The notes below the pieces were generated by a model, which searched no databases, was not told where the DNA came from, and saw only the letters and a list, made by a program, of their open reading frames with translations. A DNA stretch of 64,000 bases from Agromyces sp. Marseille-P2726 (GTDB taxonomy: Bacteria > Actinomycetota > Actinomycetes > Actinomycetales > Microbacteriaceae). The translations under genes and the position numbers were made by a program. Shown in pieces: positions 32,506-42,091 of this stretch. Within the stretch, counting starts at the first letter, position 1. Every line of letters starts with the position of its first letter. Location: assembly GCF_902809835.1 (NCBI RefSeq), contig NZ_CADDWM010000012.1, positions 1 through 64,000 on the forward strand, read 5' to 3'.

Positions 32506-35157
32506 TCACCCGTCGTGCGCCGGCGAACGCGAGGCGGGAACGGTGACCGGGGGGCTCGTGTGCCCCAGGGCGAATCGGATGGCGCTGCGACGCGACATCG
32601 AACGCCCGCGCACACGTGACGCCTCGAACTCCATTGCCCGATCCGATGCGAGCACTCGCTCGACGATCGGTCCCGACGTGGGGTACGTGCGCTGGTCGAC
32701 GCTGCCGATGCGCGTCCTCAGGGTGTCGACGATGCCGAACAGTACGCCGCCCCGGTCGATGTCGCCGACCACGAGGGCGCATGCGCCCAAGCCCTCGACC
32801 GCGTGGCCGGCGCCCTCCTCGTTGCCGAGCTGCAGCGACAACTCGAGATGCCGTGCGAACAGGTCGGGGCGCGGCTCACCGAGCGCGAGCCGCGCCCATC
32901 CGGCATTCGTGAGCTCGATCATCTCCACGAAGTGATCGCCGATGCGCACCGCATCCGCGATGACCTCGTCGAAGGTCTCGAGGGATTCGGCGGCACGACC
33001 GCGCATGAGCCCGATGCTGCCGAGCTGGCCGCGGAACAGGGTGTTGAAGCTCGGGTCCTCCTCCCAGGTGACGAATTCGAAGGCCCGGCGCTGGAGCTCC
33101 TCGGCGTGATCGAGATCGGGAACGGCCGCCGTGGTGCAGGCGATGCCCTGCACCGTCAGGGCCGCGCCCTCGCCGAAGCGGTCGCCCGCCTCGTGGAACA
33201 GCCGGGCCGCCTCGTGCAGATTCTCGCGATCGACCTCGTTGCCCGGATGGGACAGCGTGACCCACGACGAGAAGGTGAGCGCGATCGCGCGGCTCCGGCC
33301 CGAGAGGGGTGCCCCGCTCTGGAGGAGGCGGTCCGTCCACGCCTTCGCGGCCGGCAGGAGGTTCCGGATCCACCAGAAGAGCAGCAGTCGCCACACCGCG
33401 TCGGCGACCGTGTCGACCTCGCCGATCGAGATCAGGTACCCGTAGCCCGCCCGCACGTTGTCCCGCTCCGCCTCGAGGCGCTCGACCGCACGCTGCTGGG
33501 TCGGCCCGCGCAGCAACGGCTCGATCTCCTTCGCGAGTTGCACGTAGAAGGCAGCGTGAGCGCGGCGGATCCCCTCGACGCCGGGCTCGTCCCCGAACCG
33601 CGCGGCCGCCAGCTCGCGCACCGGAACGAGCATGGAGAAGAACGGAGCCCCGTCGACCTCGTGCTGCCGCAGCAGGCTCGCGTCCACGAGCTCGAGGAGC
33701 GTGCCGGGCAGATCGACGGCCCACGGTTCACCAGCGGCGACCGCCTCGACCGCGTCGAGGCTGAAGTCGCCGACGAAGACGCCCAGCCGCACGAACAGGG
33801 CACGCGCCTGGGGACTCAGCAGATCGATGCTCCACTCCACCGTCGCTCTGATCGTGCGTTGACGCTCGGGAACGTCGCGGTCGGCCGTCGCGAGCAGCGA
33901 GAGCATCTGGTCGAGCTTCGCGAGGATCGCGGTGGGCGTGAGCACGCGGATGCACGCGGCCGCGAGCTCGATGGCGAGCGGCACGCCGTCGAGCGCACGG
34001 CAGATGCGAGCGACATCCTCGGCGTTCTGCACCGTGAGGTCGAACCGCGAGTCGGCCGCGTGCGCCCGCTCGAGGAACAGGCGCACCGCGGGCGCCTCGG
34101 CGACCTCGGCGAGCGACACGGCATCGGGGTCGGTCGGCAGCCCCAGCGGTTCGACGTCGAAGACCTGCTCGCCGTGCAACCTCAACCGCGCGCGACTGGT
34201 GACGAGCACCGTGGCGTCGGCGAGTTCGGTCAGCAGTGAGGCCACCTGCGGGGCCGCCTCCATCACCTGCTCGAAGTTGTCGAGCACGATGAGATCCCGT
34301 CGCCCGGCGCGCGCGTGCGCGATCCGCTCGAGTGTCGGGTGGCCGCCGTCCTCTCGCACGCCGAGCGCCCGCGCGACCGCCGGCACCACTCCCTCGGGGT
34401 CGCGGACGTTCTGGAGCGCCACGAACGTCACCCGGTCGTACCGTTCGCCGGCGAGCCGTGCGGCCCCGATCGCGAGCCGTGTCTTGCCGATGCCGCCGGG
34501 TCCCACGAGGGTGACGAGTCGCTTGGGGTCCTCCCCGCCGAGCCACTCGAGCAGGGTCAGGAGCTCCAGCTCGCGGCCGAGCACCTCGTCGGGTGACGCC
34601 GGCAGATGGTCGGCGGCGTCATCCGCCTCACCCGCGCCCGAGCCGGTATCGGATGCCTCGACCGCAGCGCGCGCGGCGTCGAACCGCTCGGCGAGCAGGA
34701 TCGCGAGATCGGCCTCGATGAGCTCGGCGAGTTCCTCCGCCGTCGTGAACGACTTGTACGAGGTCGTGTCGTCGTCACGGATGCGCGCCACGAGTTCGTC
34801 GAGCCGCTTCTCTCGCTCGGCCGGCCGCTTCAGGTAGATGAGCTTCGGCATCTCCCGGGGCGCGAGCCGGAACTCGTCTTCGAGACCCGAGATCTCCTCG
34901 CCCGGCGCCACCCATCCGTACTGCTGCCAGTAGATGCCGACGAACACCTCGCTCTGCTCCAGGTAGGAGCGATAGAGCTCTCGAGGGGGGTGCGGCCGGG
35001 CACCGAGCTCGAACATGACCGGCGCCAGATGAAGTCGCTCGATCGCGGCGCGCGCGGCGACCCGTTCGGGTTCGAGTTCCTTCAGCGTCGAACTCACGAA
35101 CACCCGCAGGCGTTGGTCGGGAGTTCGAATGACGCGGAGCTTCGCGGCGTCGCTCAT
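32506..35157 (-). CDS. DUF4062-STAND ATPase-helical repeat protein, paralog 1
   Basis: Three regions are visible in the 883 residues. An N-terminal DUF4062 domain (about 8-155) starts RVIRTPDQRLRVFVSSTLKE and contains YWQQYGWVAPGEEISGLEDE. A STAND/NB-ARC-like NTPase (about 190-470) has LVGPGGIGKTRL (219-227), DLIVLDNFEQV and the sensor VLVTSRARLRL. A helical TPR-like C-terminus follows, with no HTH. DUF4062 is a predicted Rossmann/TIR-like domain, also found on NACHT proteins of the TEP1/NWD1 type. Likely a signal-triggered switch protein; the signal and output are unknown. ATG 35157 aligns with the starts of the paralogs. Confidence 0.88.
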   Translation of the reverse strand: MSDAAKLRVIRTPDQRLRVFVSSTLKELEPERVAARAAIERLHLAPVMFELGARPHPPRELYRSYLEQSEVFVGIYWQQYGWVAPGEEISGLEDEFRLAPREMPKLIYLKRPAEREKRLDELVARIRDDDTTSYKSFTTAEELAELIEADLAILLAERFDAARAAVEASDTGSGAGEADDAADHLPASPDEVLGRELELLTLLEWLGGEDPKRLVTLVGPGGIGKTRLAIGAARLAGERYDRVTFVALQNVRDPEGVVPAVARALGVREDGGHPTLERIAHARAGRRDLIVLDNFEQVMEAAPQVASLLTELADATVLVTSRARLRLHGEQVFDVEPLGLPTDPDAVSLAEVAEAPAVRLFLERAHAADSRFDLTVQNAEDVARICRALDGVPLAIELAAACIRVLTPTAILAKLDQMLSLLATADRDVPERQRTIRATVEWSIDLLSPQARALFVRLGVFVGDFSLDAVEAVAAGEPWAVDLPGTLLELVDASLLRQHEVDGAPFFSMLVPVRELAAARFGDEPGVEGIRRAHAAFYVQLAKEIEPLLRGPTQQRAVERLEAERDNVRAGYGYLISIGEVDTVADAVWRLLLFWWIRNLLPAAKAWTDRLLQSGAPLSGRSRAIALTFSSWVTLSHPGNEVDRENLHEAARLFHEAGDRFGEGAALTVQGIACTTAAVPDLDHAEELQRRAFEFVTWEEDPSFNTLFRGQLGSIGLMRGRAAESLETFDEVIADAVRIGDHFVEMIELTNAGWARLALGEPRPDLFARHLELSLQLGNEEGAGHAVEGLGACALVVGDIDRGGVLFGIVDTLRTRIGSVDQRTYPTSGPIVERVLASDRAMEFEASRVRGRSMSRRSAIRFALGHTSPPVTVPASRSPAHDG

Positions 35158-35283
35158 GGGATCGGCGCCTGCGGTCGTCGGGTGCATCCCGGTCGACGCC
35201 CCATGGCGTCATTGTGCGCTCAGATCGGTCGCTCGTCCAGCACCCGATCGGGGGTGTCCGCCCGGCATCGTGTCGCGGGCATG

Positions 35284-36798
35284 TCAACGGAACGGCTGGA
35301 ACGCGCGCGCGACGTCGATGAGGATCCGGGTCCCGAACCCCGTCGCGCCCTTCGAGCGCCACGATTCGTCCTTCTCGGACTGCATCGTGCCGGCGATGTC
35401 GAGGTGCGCCCACGGGGTCTCGCCCACGAACTCCGCGAGGAAGAGCGCCGCGGTCGTGGCGCCGGCGTAGGGACCGCCCAGGTTCGAGATGTCCGCGACA
35501 TCCGAGTCGAGTTGCTTTCGGTACCGCTTCTCGAGTGGCAGTTCCCACACGGGTTCGTCGGCAGTGGCCGCGGCCTCCTTCACTCGTCGCAGCAACGTCG
35601 CGTCGTTGCCGATGACCGCGGCGATCGAGGGGCCGAGCGCCATGAGGGCGGCCCCGGTCAGCGTCGCGATGTCGACGATCGCATCGACGCCCTCCTCGTT
35701 CGCGAGCACGAGGGCGTCCATCAGGGCCAACCGTCCCTCGGCGTCGGTGTTCTTCACCTCGACCGTCGTGCCACCACGGGCGGTGAGCACGTCGCCGAGC
35801 TTGTACGCCGAGCCCGACGGCATGTTGTCGGTGCACATCAGCCAGCCGGTCACGGTTGCGGTGGCTCGCAGCGCACGAAGCGCGGTGAAGGTCGCGAGCA
35901 CGGATGCCGCACCTCCCATGTCCATCGTCATCAGGAGGTGCATCGGGTCGGACGGCTTCAGGCTGATGCCGCCCGAGTCGTACATGATGCCCTTGCCCAC
36001 GAGTCCGAGGTGCCCGGTGGATCCCTCGGGCGGCGAGTAGTGGAGCTTCACCATGCGCGGCTCCTCGGCACTGCCGGCGTTCACGCCGAGCAGGCCGCCG
36101 CAGCCGAGTTCGATGAGTTGCGCACGATCGAACACCTCCACGTCGAACCCGAACCGGGAACCGAGTGCGACGGCGACGTCTGCGAGGTCGGCCGCGGTGA
36201 GATGCCCGGGCGGCGTGTTCGAGAGGTCGCGGGCGAGGTTCGTGGCGCGAGCGGTGATCACGCCGGCCCGGACGCCACGGGATGCCGCGACTCGGTCGAT
36301 CCCGTCGATCAACAGCTCCACCCGTTCGAGTCGCGTGTCCTTCGGCGCCCGCTGCAGCGGCGAATAGCGGTAGCGGCTGAGGATCACGCCTTCAGCGAGC
36401 GCCTGACCGGCGGCCGCGGCGTCCGACGTGCCGACCCCCGGATCCCGCACGCCGACACGCGAGAACCGCGTGGTGGCCCGGCCGGCCGCCGCCGCCGCGT
36501 CTCGGAGGGCGGTCACATCGAGCTCGCCGGACGGCCCGAGCCCGACCAGGACCCGCGGCCTTTCGCCGCCGGGGAGCACCAACGTGCTGCCGGGCTCGGC
36601 CTCGAAGCCGGCACGGGCCAGTTGCTTTCGATCGAGGGCGATGCCGGGTGGCAGCTCCCCGTCGCTCGTCACGAGCAGCGCGATCGTGTCGAGCTTCGAC
36701 GCGTCCAGGTCCCCGACCACCGACACGAAGGGCACGGCGTCGAGCGACGGGATGGCGCTGAAGCCCTCGGGGATGAGCCTGGCGGGACTGTGGGGCAT
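35284..36798 (-). CDS. pepA: leucyl aminopeptidase (M17 family)
   Basis: The 504-residue M17 peptidase has a variable N-terminal domain and a C-terminal catalytic domain with VGKGIMYDSGGISLKP (metal-binding Lys/Asp), MTMDMGGAASVLA and NTDAEGRLALMDALV, the family signature holding the active-site Arg and metal ligands. It should release N-terminal amino acids from peptides using two metal ions in the cytoplasm. AAGGAGG precedes ATG 36798, ruling out the longer upstream frame. It is divergent from the ThrE-type exporter gene. Confidence 0.92.
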   Translation of the reverse strand: MPHSPARLIPEGFSAIPSLDAVPFVSVVGDLDASKLDTIALLVTSDGELPPGIALDRKQLARAGFEAEPGSTLVLPGGERPRVLVGLGPSGELDVTALRDAAAAAGRATTRFSRVGVRDPGVGTSDAAAAGQALAEGVILSRYRYSPLQRAPKDTRLERVELLIDGIDRVAASRGVRAGVITARATNLARDLSNTPPGHLTAADLADVAVALGSRFGFDVEVFDRAQLIELGCGGLLGVNAGSAEEPRMVKLHYSPPEGSTGHLGLVGKGIMYDSGGISLKPSDPMHLLMTMDMGGAASVLATFTALRALRATATVTGWLMCTDNMPSGSAYKLGDVLTARGGTTVEVKNTDAEGRLALMDALVLANEEGVDAIVDIATLTGAALMALGPSIAAVIGNDATLLRRVKEAAATADEPVWELPLEKRYRKQLDSDVADISNLGGPYAGATTAALFLAEFVGETPWAHLDIAGTMQSEKDESWRSKGATGFGTRILIDVARAFQPFR

Positions 36799-36919
36799 GG
36801 GACGCCTCCTTCGCAACGGAGCGATCGAACGAACCGTAGCCCCTCGGCCGGGTGACCGGATAGTGTCCGGCCCAGCGACTCGCACCGAACGGCCCGGGCG
36901 GGCTCGTAGTCTGGGGGCC

Positions 36920-38287
36920 ATGGATCTGGGCACGGTCATCGCAACGGCGGTGCTCGTGGTGGCCGCGCTCCTGTTCCTCGCCCTGCGTCCGCGAGCGCAA
37001 CGGAGCATCGAGGAACGCGCTCGCGAGGCGGTGAGAACCGGCGCGGTCCCGGTGACGCCCGATGGCCGACCCGATGCCGCGGCCACGCTGGCCGCAACCG
37101 AGGTCGTGGGCGACGCCATGATCGCCGCGGGCTACTCCGTCGTGACGGTGCGCCAGGCCCTCGAGGAGATCGCCCGGGTGAACCACCTGCCGGCGAGCCA
37201 GGTGGTCGTGTTCCCCACCGCCCTGCTCGTCTCCGCGCGCGGAGACGGCGACGACCCCCGCACCGGCGCGGTCTCGAGCGGCGAGGGCAGCCTCCTGCTC
37301 GAGCAGGTCGACGAGCTGCAGCGCACGGTGGACGCGGCGCGCATCGGGGCGCTCGGGCCCGAATCGACGATCGAACGCGTCCGATGGATCCGCGAGATGT
37401 CGCCGCCGTACGGCCGTTTCCTCCGCGTGCTCGGGTATCTGCTCGTGAGCGCGGCGCTCTCGGTCATGCTGGGCACCACGTGGGCCGGCGTGGCGATCGC
37501 CGCCGGCCTGGGCGTCGCCGTGGGCGCCGCTCTCCTCGTCAGCGAGCGCGTCCCGAACCGGTACAGCGCGCTGATCACCGTCGCGATCGCGTTCGGCGTC
37601 TCGCTCGTCGTGTTCCTGCTGATCGATGCGGGGCTCGGCTCGCGCCTCATCCCCGTGCTCATCGCGCCGCTCGTGGTGCTGCTGCCCGGCTCGCTGCTCA
37701 CGACCGCCGTCATCGAGCTGTCGACCGGTCAGATGATCTCGGGCGCCGCTCGACTGGCCGCCGGCGGGATGCAGCTCGTGCTGCTGGGCGCCGGCATCGT
37801 GACCGCCGCCGCCCTCGTCGGCGTGCCCCACTTCGACTTCGCCGAGCAGCCCGACGCGCTCGGCCCGATCGCACCCTGGATCGCGGTCGCCCTCTTCGGG
37901 GTGGGTATCACCGTGCACCAGTGCGCCACCCTCAGGTCGCTGCCCTGGATCCTGCTCGTGCTGTACGTCGCGTACGGCGCGCAGGTCATCGGCGACGTCT
38001 TTCTCGGTGGCGTGCTGTCGGCCTTCGTCGGTGCGCTCTTCGTCCCCCCCGCCACGGCGCTCGTGGCGATGCAGCCGACCGGTCCGGCTGCTCGGGTGAG
38101 CTTCATTCCGGCCTTCTGGCTCCTCGTCCCCGGCGCGCTCGGCCTGGTGGGGGTGGCTGATGTCCTGGGCGGCGATGCCGGCGGAACGAACACGCTCGTG
38201 GCCACGATCGGAACCATGGTCGCGATCGCGCTCGGGGTGCTGGCCGGCTCGGTGGTGTCGAACCGGATGCAGCGCCCCGCGCTCTGA
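36920..38287 (+). CDS. ThrE-type threonine/serine exporter family protein
   Basis: This 455-residue membrane protein has one N-terminal anchor, a cytoplasmic DUF1212-like domain (AATEVVGDAMIAAGYSVVTVRQALEEIARV, near 60-95) and about ten membrane segments, the second half corresponding to the DUF3815 part of ThrE. The length and fused organisation match the single-chain actinobacterial exporter ThrE. Export of threonine/serine is inferred. TAGTCT lies seven bases before ATG 36920. Its stop is five bases from that of the convergent membrane-protein gene. Confidence 0.85.
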   Translation: MDLGTVIATAVLVVAALLFLALRPRAQRSIEERAREAVRTGAVPVTPDGRPDAAATLAATEVVGDAMIAAGYSVVTVRQALEEIARVNHLPASQVVVFPTALLVSARGDGDDPRTGAVSSGEGSLLLEQVDELQRTVDAARIGALGPESTIERVRWIREMSPPYGRFLRVLGYLLVSAALSVMLGTTWAGVAIAAGLGVAVGAALLVSERVPNRYSALITVAIAFGVSLVVFLLIDAGLGSRLIPVLIAPLVVLLPGSLLTTAVIELSTGQMISGAARLAAGGMQLVLLGAGIVTAAALVGVPHFDFAEQPDALGPIAPWIAVALFGVGITVHQCATLRSLPWILLVLYVAYGAQVIGDVFLGGVLSAFVGALFVPPATALVAMQPTGPAARVSFIPAFWLLVPGALGLVGVADVLGGDAGGTNTLVATIGTMVAIALGVLAGSVVSNRMQRPAL

Positions 38288-38292
38288 CTCGT

Positions 38293-39399
38293 TCAGGCGG
38301 AACGACTGCCGGCTGCGGCATCCGTCGATGCACCGGCGGTGAGGGCACTGACGAACCGGATGAAGACCGAGATCCACCCGAAGATGATCGAGAACGCGGC
38401 GAGCTCGAACGCGGTGAGGTTGTAGTAGGCGACCGGCTCGAAGAGGAGCGCCGACGCGAGCAGCAACACGATGGCGCCGGTGCAGATCACGAAGAACCGC
38501 GCCGGCATGCCGCGGAGGATCCAGGGCGAGCCGATCAGCAGGCCGAGGAAGCTGAGGGACAGGCCCACCGCGCACGCGTTGTGCACGGGCATGTTGACAT
38601 TCACGGGGAAGAGGCCGACGCCGGCGAGGAGCACCCCCATGGCGATGAACACGACCGAGACGATTCGCGGAGCGGAGGCGCGCTGAAGCACCCCGAGCCG
38701 CACGAGGGTGCTGAGGTCACGGTCGACGTAGATCGCGAACGTCGTGACGAACGCGCCGCCGACGACCAGCGCGAGGTTGAACAGCGAGCTCGAGAAGTCG
38801 TCGCCGGTGCCGAGCTGGCTGAAGTGGTACTCCCACCACTGCGGGTCCTGCACGGTTGCCATGCTGGCCAGCACGGATGTCGCCATGAACACGATGAGCA
38901 GCATCGCGAGTTTCGGCGTCGAGATCGACGAGACCGAGAGGTAGATCCCGTACACCGCGAGACCGGATGCCGCGGCGACCGCACCCGTCGACGTCCACAC
39001 GTCGACGACCAGCCCCTCGAAACTCCGCTGCAACAGCAGGAACGTCACCGTCGTCAGGATGAAGCCGATGATGCCGTGCACCGCCGCGACCGTCGCGACG
39101 TCGATCGTGAACTTCCACGACCTCAGCCGGTGCCGCCACTCCTGGCCCGGGAGGTTGCGGGAGCGCCAATAGCCGACGGCGCCGGCGGCGACTCCCGTGA
39201 GCAGTACCGCGACCGCCGCGACGAGGCCGACCGAGAGACCGCCCCAGAGCGGCCAGTCGGAGCCGGCGAAGAGCAGCACGGCGATGAGTCCCGCGACCGT
39301 GGCGGCGGCGGCTCCGGCAAGGAGGGCCTCCGATTCCACGGCGAGTCGGCGCTGCGGCTGGGAGTCGGCGGCGACGCCCGCCGTGGCAGGTGCGATCAT
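38293..39399 (-). CDS. polytopic membrane protein, DUF998-like
   Basis: The 368-residue protein has about nine or ten hydrophobic segments. A VGLFPVNVNMPVHNACAV segment resembles the FPEDxNxxxH feature of DUF998 proteins. It has no known catalytic motif. TACGAT (39411-39406 on the minus strand) lies six bases before the ATG, suggesting a leaderless message. It sits between ThrE and the second DUF4062 gene, transcribed in the same direction as the latter with a 61-base gap. Function unknown. Confidence 0.75.
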   Translation of the reverse strand: MIAPATAGVAADSQPQRRLAVESEALLAGAAAATVAGLIAVLLFAGSDWPLWGGLSVGLVAAVAVLLTGVAAGAVGYWRSRNLPGQEWRHRLRSWKFTIDVATVAAVHGIIGFILTTVTFLLLQRSFEGLVVDVWTSTGAVAAASGLAVYGIYLSVSSISTPKLAMLLIVFMATSVLASMATVQDPQWWEYHFSQLGTGDDFSSSLFNLALVVGGAFVTTFAIYVDRDLSTLVRLGVLQRASAPRIVSVVFIAMGVLLAGVGLFPVNVNMPVHNACAVGLSLSFLGLLIGSPWILRGMPARFFVICTGAIVLLLASALLFEPVAYYNLTAFELAAFSIIFGWISVFIRFVSALTAGASTDAAAGSRSA

Positions 39400-39460
39400 G
39401 GCTGGATCGTACGCCCGTGACAACGATTTCGCCGGGAGGTCGTGCGGTCTTCGTCGGGTG

Positions 39461-42091
39461 TCAGCGCCGAGGCGCGCCGCTCGTTGCCGTGGTGCGGTCG
39501 CCGCCGAGTGCGAGCTCGAGCGCGGTGCTCCGAGCCATGGCCCGGCCGCGAACCCGCGCCGCCTCGAATTCGCCAGCACGATCGGAGGCGAGGAGCCGTT
39601 CGACGAACGGGCCGTACGTGACGTACGACCGCTGCTCGATGAGGCCCGTGCGCAAGCGCGCCGTCTCGGCGGCGCCGAGCAGCATTCCGGCACGGTCGAC
39701 GTCGCCGACCGTGGCCGCACAGGCCACCAGCCCCTCGAGTGCGTAGCCGATCCCGTCCTCGTTGCCGAGACGCAGCGAAAGCTCGAGGTGCCGAGCGAAC
39801 AGTTCGGGGCGCGCGTCGCCGAGTGCGAGGCGGGCCCAGCCGGAGTTCGTGAGCGACAGGCTCTCGACGAAGAGGTCGCCGATGCGGGCGGCATCCTCAC
39901 GCGTCTCATCGAAGATGGCCGCCGCCGCCTCGGCACGGCCCCGGAACAGCTCGACGCTGCCGAGCGCGCCGCGGAACAGCAGCTCGAAGGTCGGGCGGCC
40001 GAGTCCGGTGACGAGTTCGAGGGCACGCCGCTGGGTCGCTTCCGCGCGTTCGAGGTCGGGCGGCGAAGCGGCGGTGCAGGCGATGCTCAGCACGGTGTAG
40101 GCGCATGACTCGCTGAACTCGTCGCCCACCGCGTGGAACAGGGCGATGCTCTCTTCGATCTGTGCGGTGTCGACCAGCATTCCGGGCTGCGAGAGTGAGA
40201 CCCATGAGGAGAATCCGAGTGCGATGGCACGTGTCCGTTCTGCCAGCGGTACGCCGGTCGCAAGGACGTCCTCCATCCACGCCTTCGCTTCGGGCAGCAG
40301 ATTCCGGATCCACCAGTAGAGCAGCAGGCGCCAGACCGCATCCGCGACGAGGTCGACCTCGCCGATGGCGATGAGGTGGCGGTATCCGGCGCGGAGGTTG
40401 TCGCGTTCCGCCTCGAGCCGTGCCAATGCGGCCAACTGCGTCGATCCGCCGAGGAGCGGCTCGATCTGCGCTGCGAGGCGCACGTAGGCGTCGGCGTGCG
40501 CGCGGCGCACCGTCTGTGCATCGGGGTCCAGCTCGAATCGCGCGCTCGCGATCTCGCGTACCGGCACGAGCATGGAGAAGAGCGGCACGTCGGCGTCGCC
40601 GTGCTGGCGGAGCAGGCTCCCGTCGACGAGCTCGAGGAGCGTGCCGAGCAGGTCGATCGCCCATGGCGCTCCAGCGGTGACCGCCTCGACGGCGTCGAGG
40701 CTGAAGTCACCGGCGAAGACGCCCAGCCGCGTGAACATCGCCTGCGCGTCGGGCGTGAGCAGGTCGATGCTCCACTCCACCGTCGCCAGGATCGTGCGCT
40801 GGCGCTCGGGAACGTCGCGCGCCGACGTCACGAGCAGCGGGAGCACGCGATCCAGCCGTGCGAGCATGGCTGCCGGGGTGAGCGCGCGGATGCGCGCCGA
40901 CGCCAGCTCGATCGCCAGCGGCACGCCCTCGAGCGCGCGACAGATCCTGGCGACATCCGCCGCATTCTCAGCGGTCACGTCGAACCGTGGGTCGGCGGCC
41001 CGTGCCCGATCCCGGAAGAGCGCGACCGCGGGGGATTCCAGGATGGCGTCCACATCAGCGTGAGCGGGATCCGGCGGGATGGCGAGCGGCTCGACGTCGA
41101 AGACCTGCTCCCCGCGCACGCGAAGACGTACCCGGCTCGTCACGAGGAACGTCGCGTCGGGAAGGTCCGTCAGCAGTTCGACGATGTCGGGCGCCGCCTC
41201 GACGACCTGCTCGAAGTTGTCGAGCACGATGAGGTCGCGCCGCCCGACCCGAGCGGCTCCGAGCAGCTCGGGGATGGGCCGATCGCCGGTGACCCGCACG
41301 CCGAGCTCGCGCGCGATCGCGGGGAGCACGCCCGCCGGGTCGCGCACGTGCTCGAGCGTCACGAATGTCACGCGGTCGAAGGATGGGCCCGCCTCGCGGG
41401 CCACCTCGATGGCCAGGCGACTCTTGCCGACGCCGCCGGGACCGACGAAGGTGACGAGGCGCCGTCGATCCTCCACGAGCAGGGCCCGCAGCGCTGCGAC
41501 GTCGTCCTCGCGGCCCACGGCGTCGGTGAAGGGTGCGGGGATCCGACCGGTCGCCGGTGGATCGGCAGCCGGCGGAACCGGAGCAGCCGTGAATGTGTCC
41601 GCCCTCGAGGCGTCGAACCGTTCGGCGAGCAGCGTGGCGAGGTCGCCTTCGACGAGATCGGCCAGTTCATCGGCGGTCGAGAACGACTTGTACGACGTCG
41701 TGTCGTCGTCGCGGATGCGGGCGATGAGCTCGTCGAGTCGCTCCTCGCGCTCGGCCGGCTGCTTGACGTACATGAGCTTCGGCATCCCACGTGGGGCGAG
41801 CCGGTACTCGTCCTCGAGGCCCGAGATCTCCTCGCCCGGGGCGATCCACCCGTACTGCTGCCAGTAGATGCCGACGAAGACGTCGCTCTGCTCGAGGTAG
41901 GCGCGATACAGCTGCCGCGGCGGATGCGGCCTGGCGCCGAGCTCGAACATCACCGGCGCGAGACGGAGCCGCTCGATCGCCGCTCGGGCGGCCCGGCGTT
42001 CGGGCTCCAGCTCCTTCAGGGTCGAGCTGACGAACACCCGCAGGCGTTGGTCGGGCGTGCGGATCACCCGCGCCTCCGCCGTGCCGCTCAC
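39461..42091 (-). CDS. DUF4062-STAND ATPase-helical repeat protein, paralog 2
   Basis: The 876-residue protein shares the architecture of paralogs 1 and 3: an N-terminal DUF4062 domain, a STAND NTPase with FVGPGGVGKSRLAIE, DLIVLDNFEQV and FLVTSRVRLRVRGE, then a helical repeat region. The GTG start overlaps the stop of paralog 3 (GTGA), so the two are translationally coupled and probably made in fixed ratio. The DUF4062 and NTPase parts are much more similar among the three than the C-terminal ends, as expected if the helical region is the sensor. No HTH or obvious nuclease is present. Confidence 0.88.
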   Translation of the reverse strand: MSGTAEARVIRTPDQRLRVFVSSTLKELEPERRAARAAIERLRLAPVMFELGARPHPPRQLYRAYLEQSDVFVGIYWQQYGWIAPGEEISGLEDEYRLAPRGMPKLMYVKQPAEREERLDELIARIRDDDTTSYKSFSTADELADLVEGDLATLLAERFDASRADTFTAAPVPPAADPPATGRIPAPFTDAVGREDDVAALRALLVEDRRRLVTFVGPGGVGKSRLAIEVAREAGPSFDRVTFVTLEHVRDPAGVLPAIARELGVRVTGDRPIPELLGAARVGRRDLIVLDNFEQVVEAAPDIVELLTDLPDATFLVTSRVRLRVRGEQVFDVEPLAIPPDPAHADVDAILESPAVALFRDRARAADPRFDVTAENAADVARICRALEGVPLAIELASARIRALTPAAMLARLDRVLPLLVTSARDVPERQRTILATVEWSIDLLTPDAQAMFTRLGVFAGDFSLDAVEAVTAGAPWAIDLLGTLLELVDGSLLRQHGDADVPLFSMLVPVREIASARFELDPDAQTVRRAHADAYVRLAAQIEPLLGGSTQLAALARLEAERDNLRAGYRHLIAIGEVDLVADAVWRLLLYWWIRNLLPEAKAWMEDVLATGVPLAERTRAIALGFSSWVSLSQPGMLVDTAQIEESIALFHAVGDEFSESCAYTVLSIACTAASPPDLERAEATQRRALELVTGLGRPTFELLFRGALGSVELFRGRAEAAAAIFDETREDAARIGDLFVESLSLTNSGWARLALGDARPELFARHLELSLRLGNEDGIGYALEGLVACAATVGDVDRAGMLLGAAETARLRTGLIEQRSYVTYGPFVERLLASDRAGEFEAARVRGRAMARSTALELALGGDRTTATSGAPRR

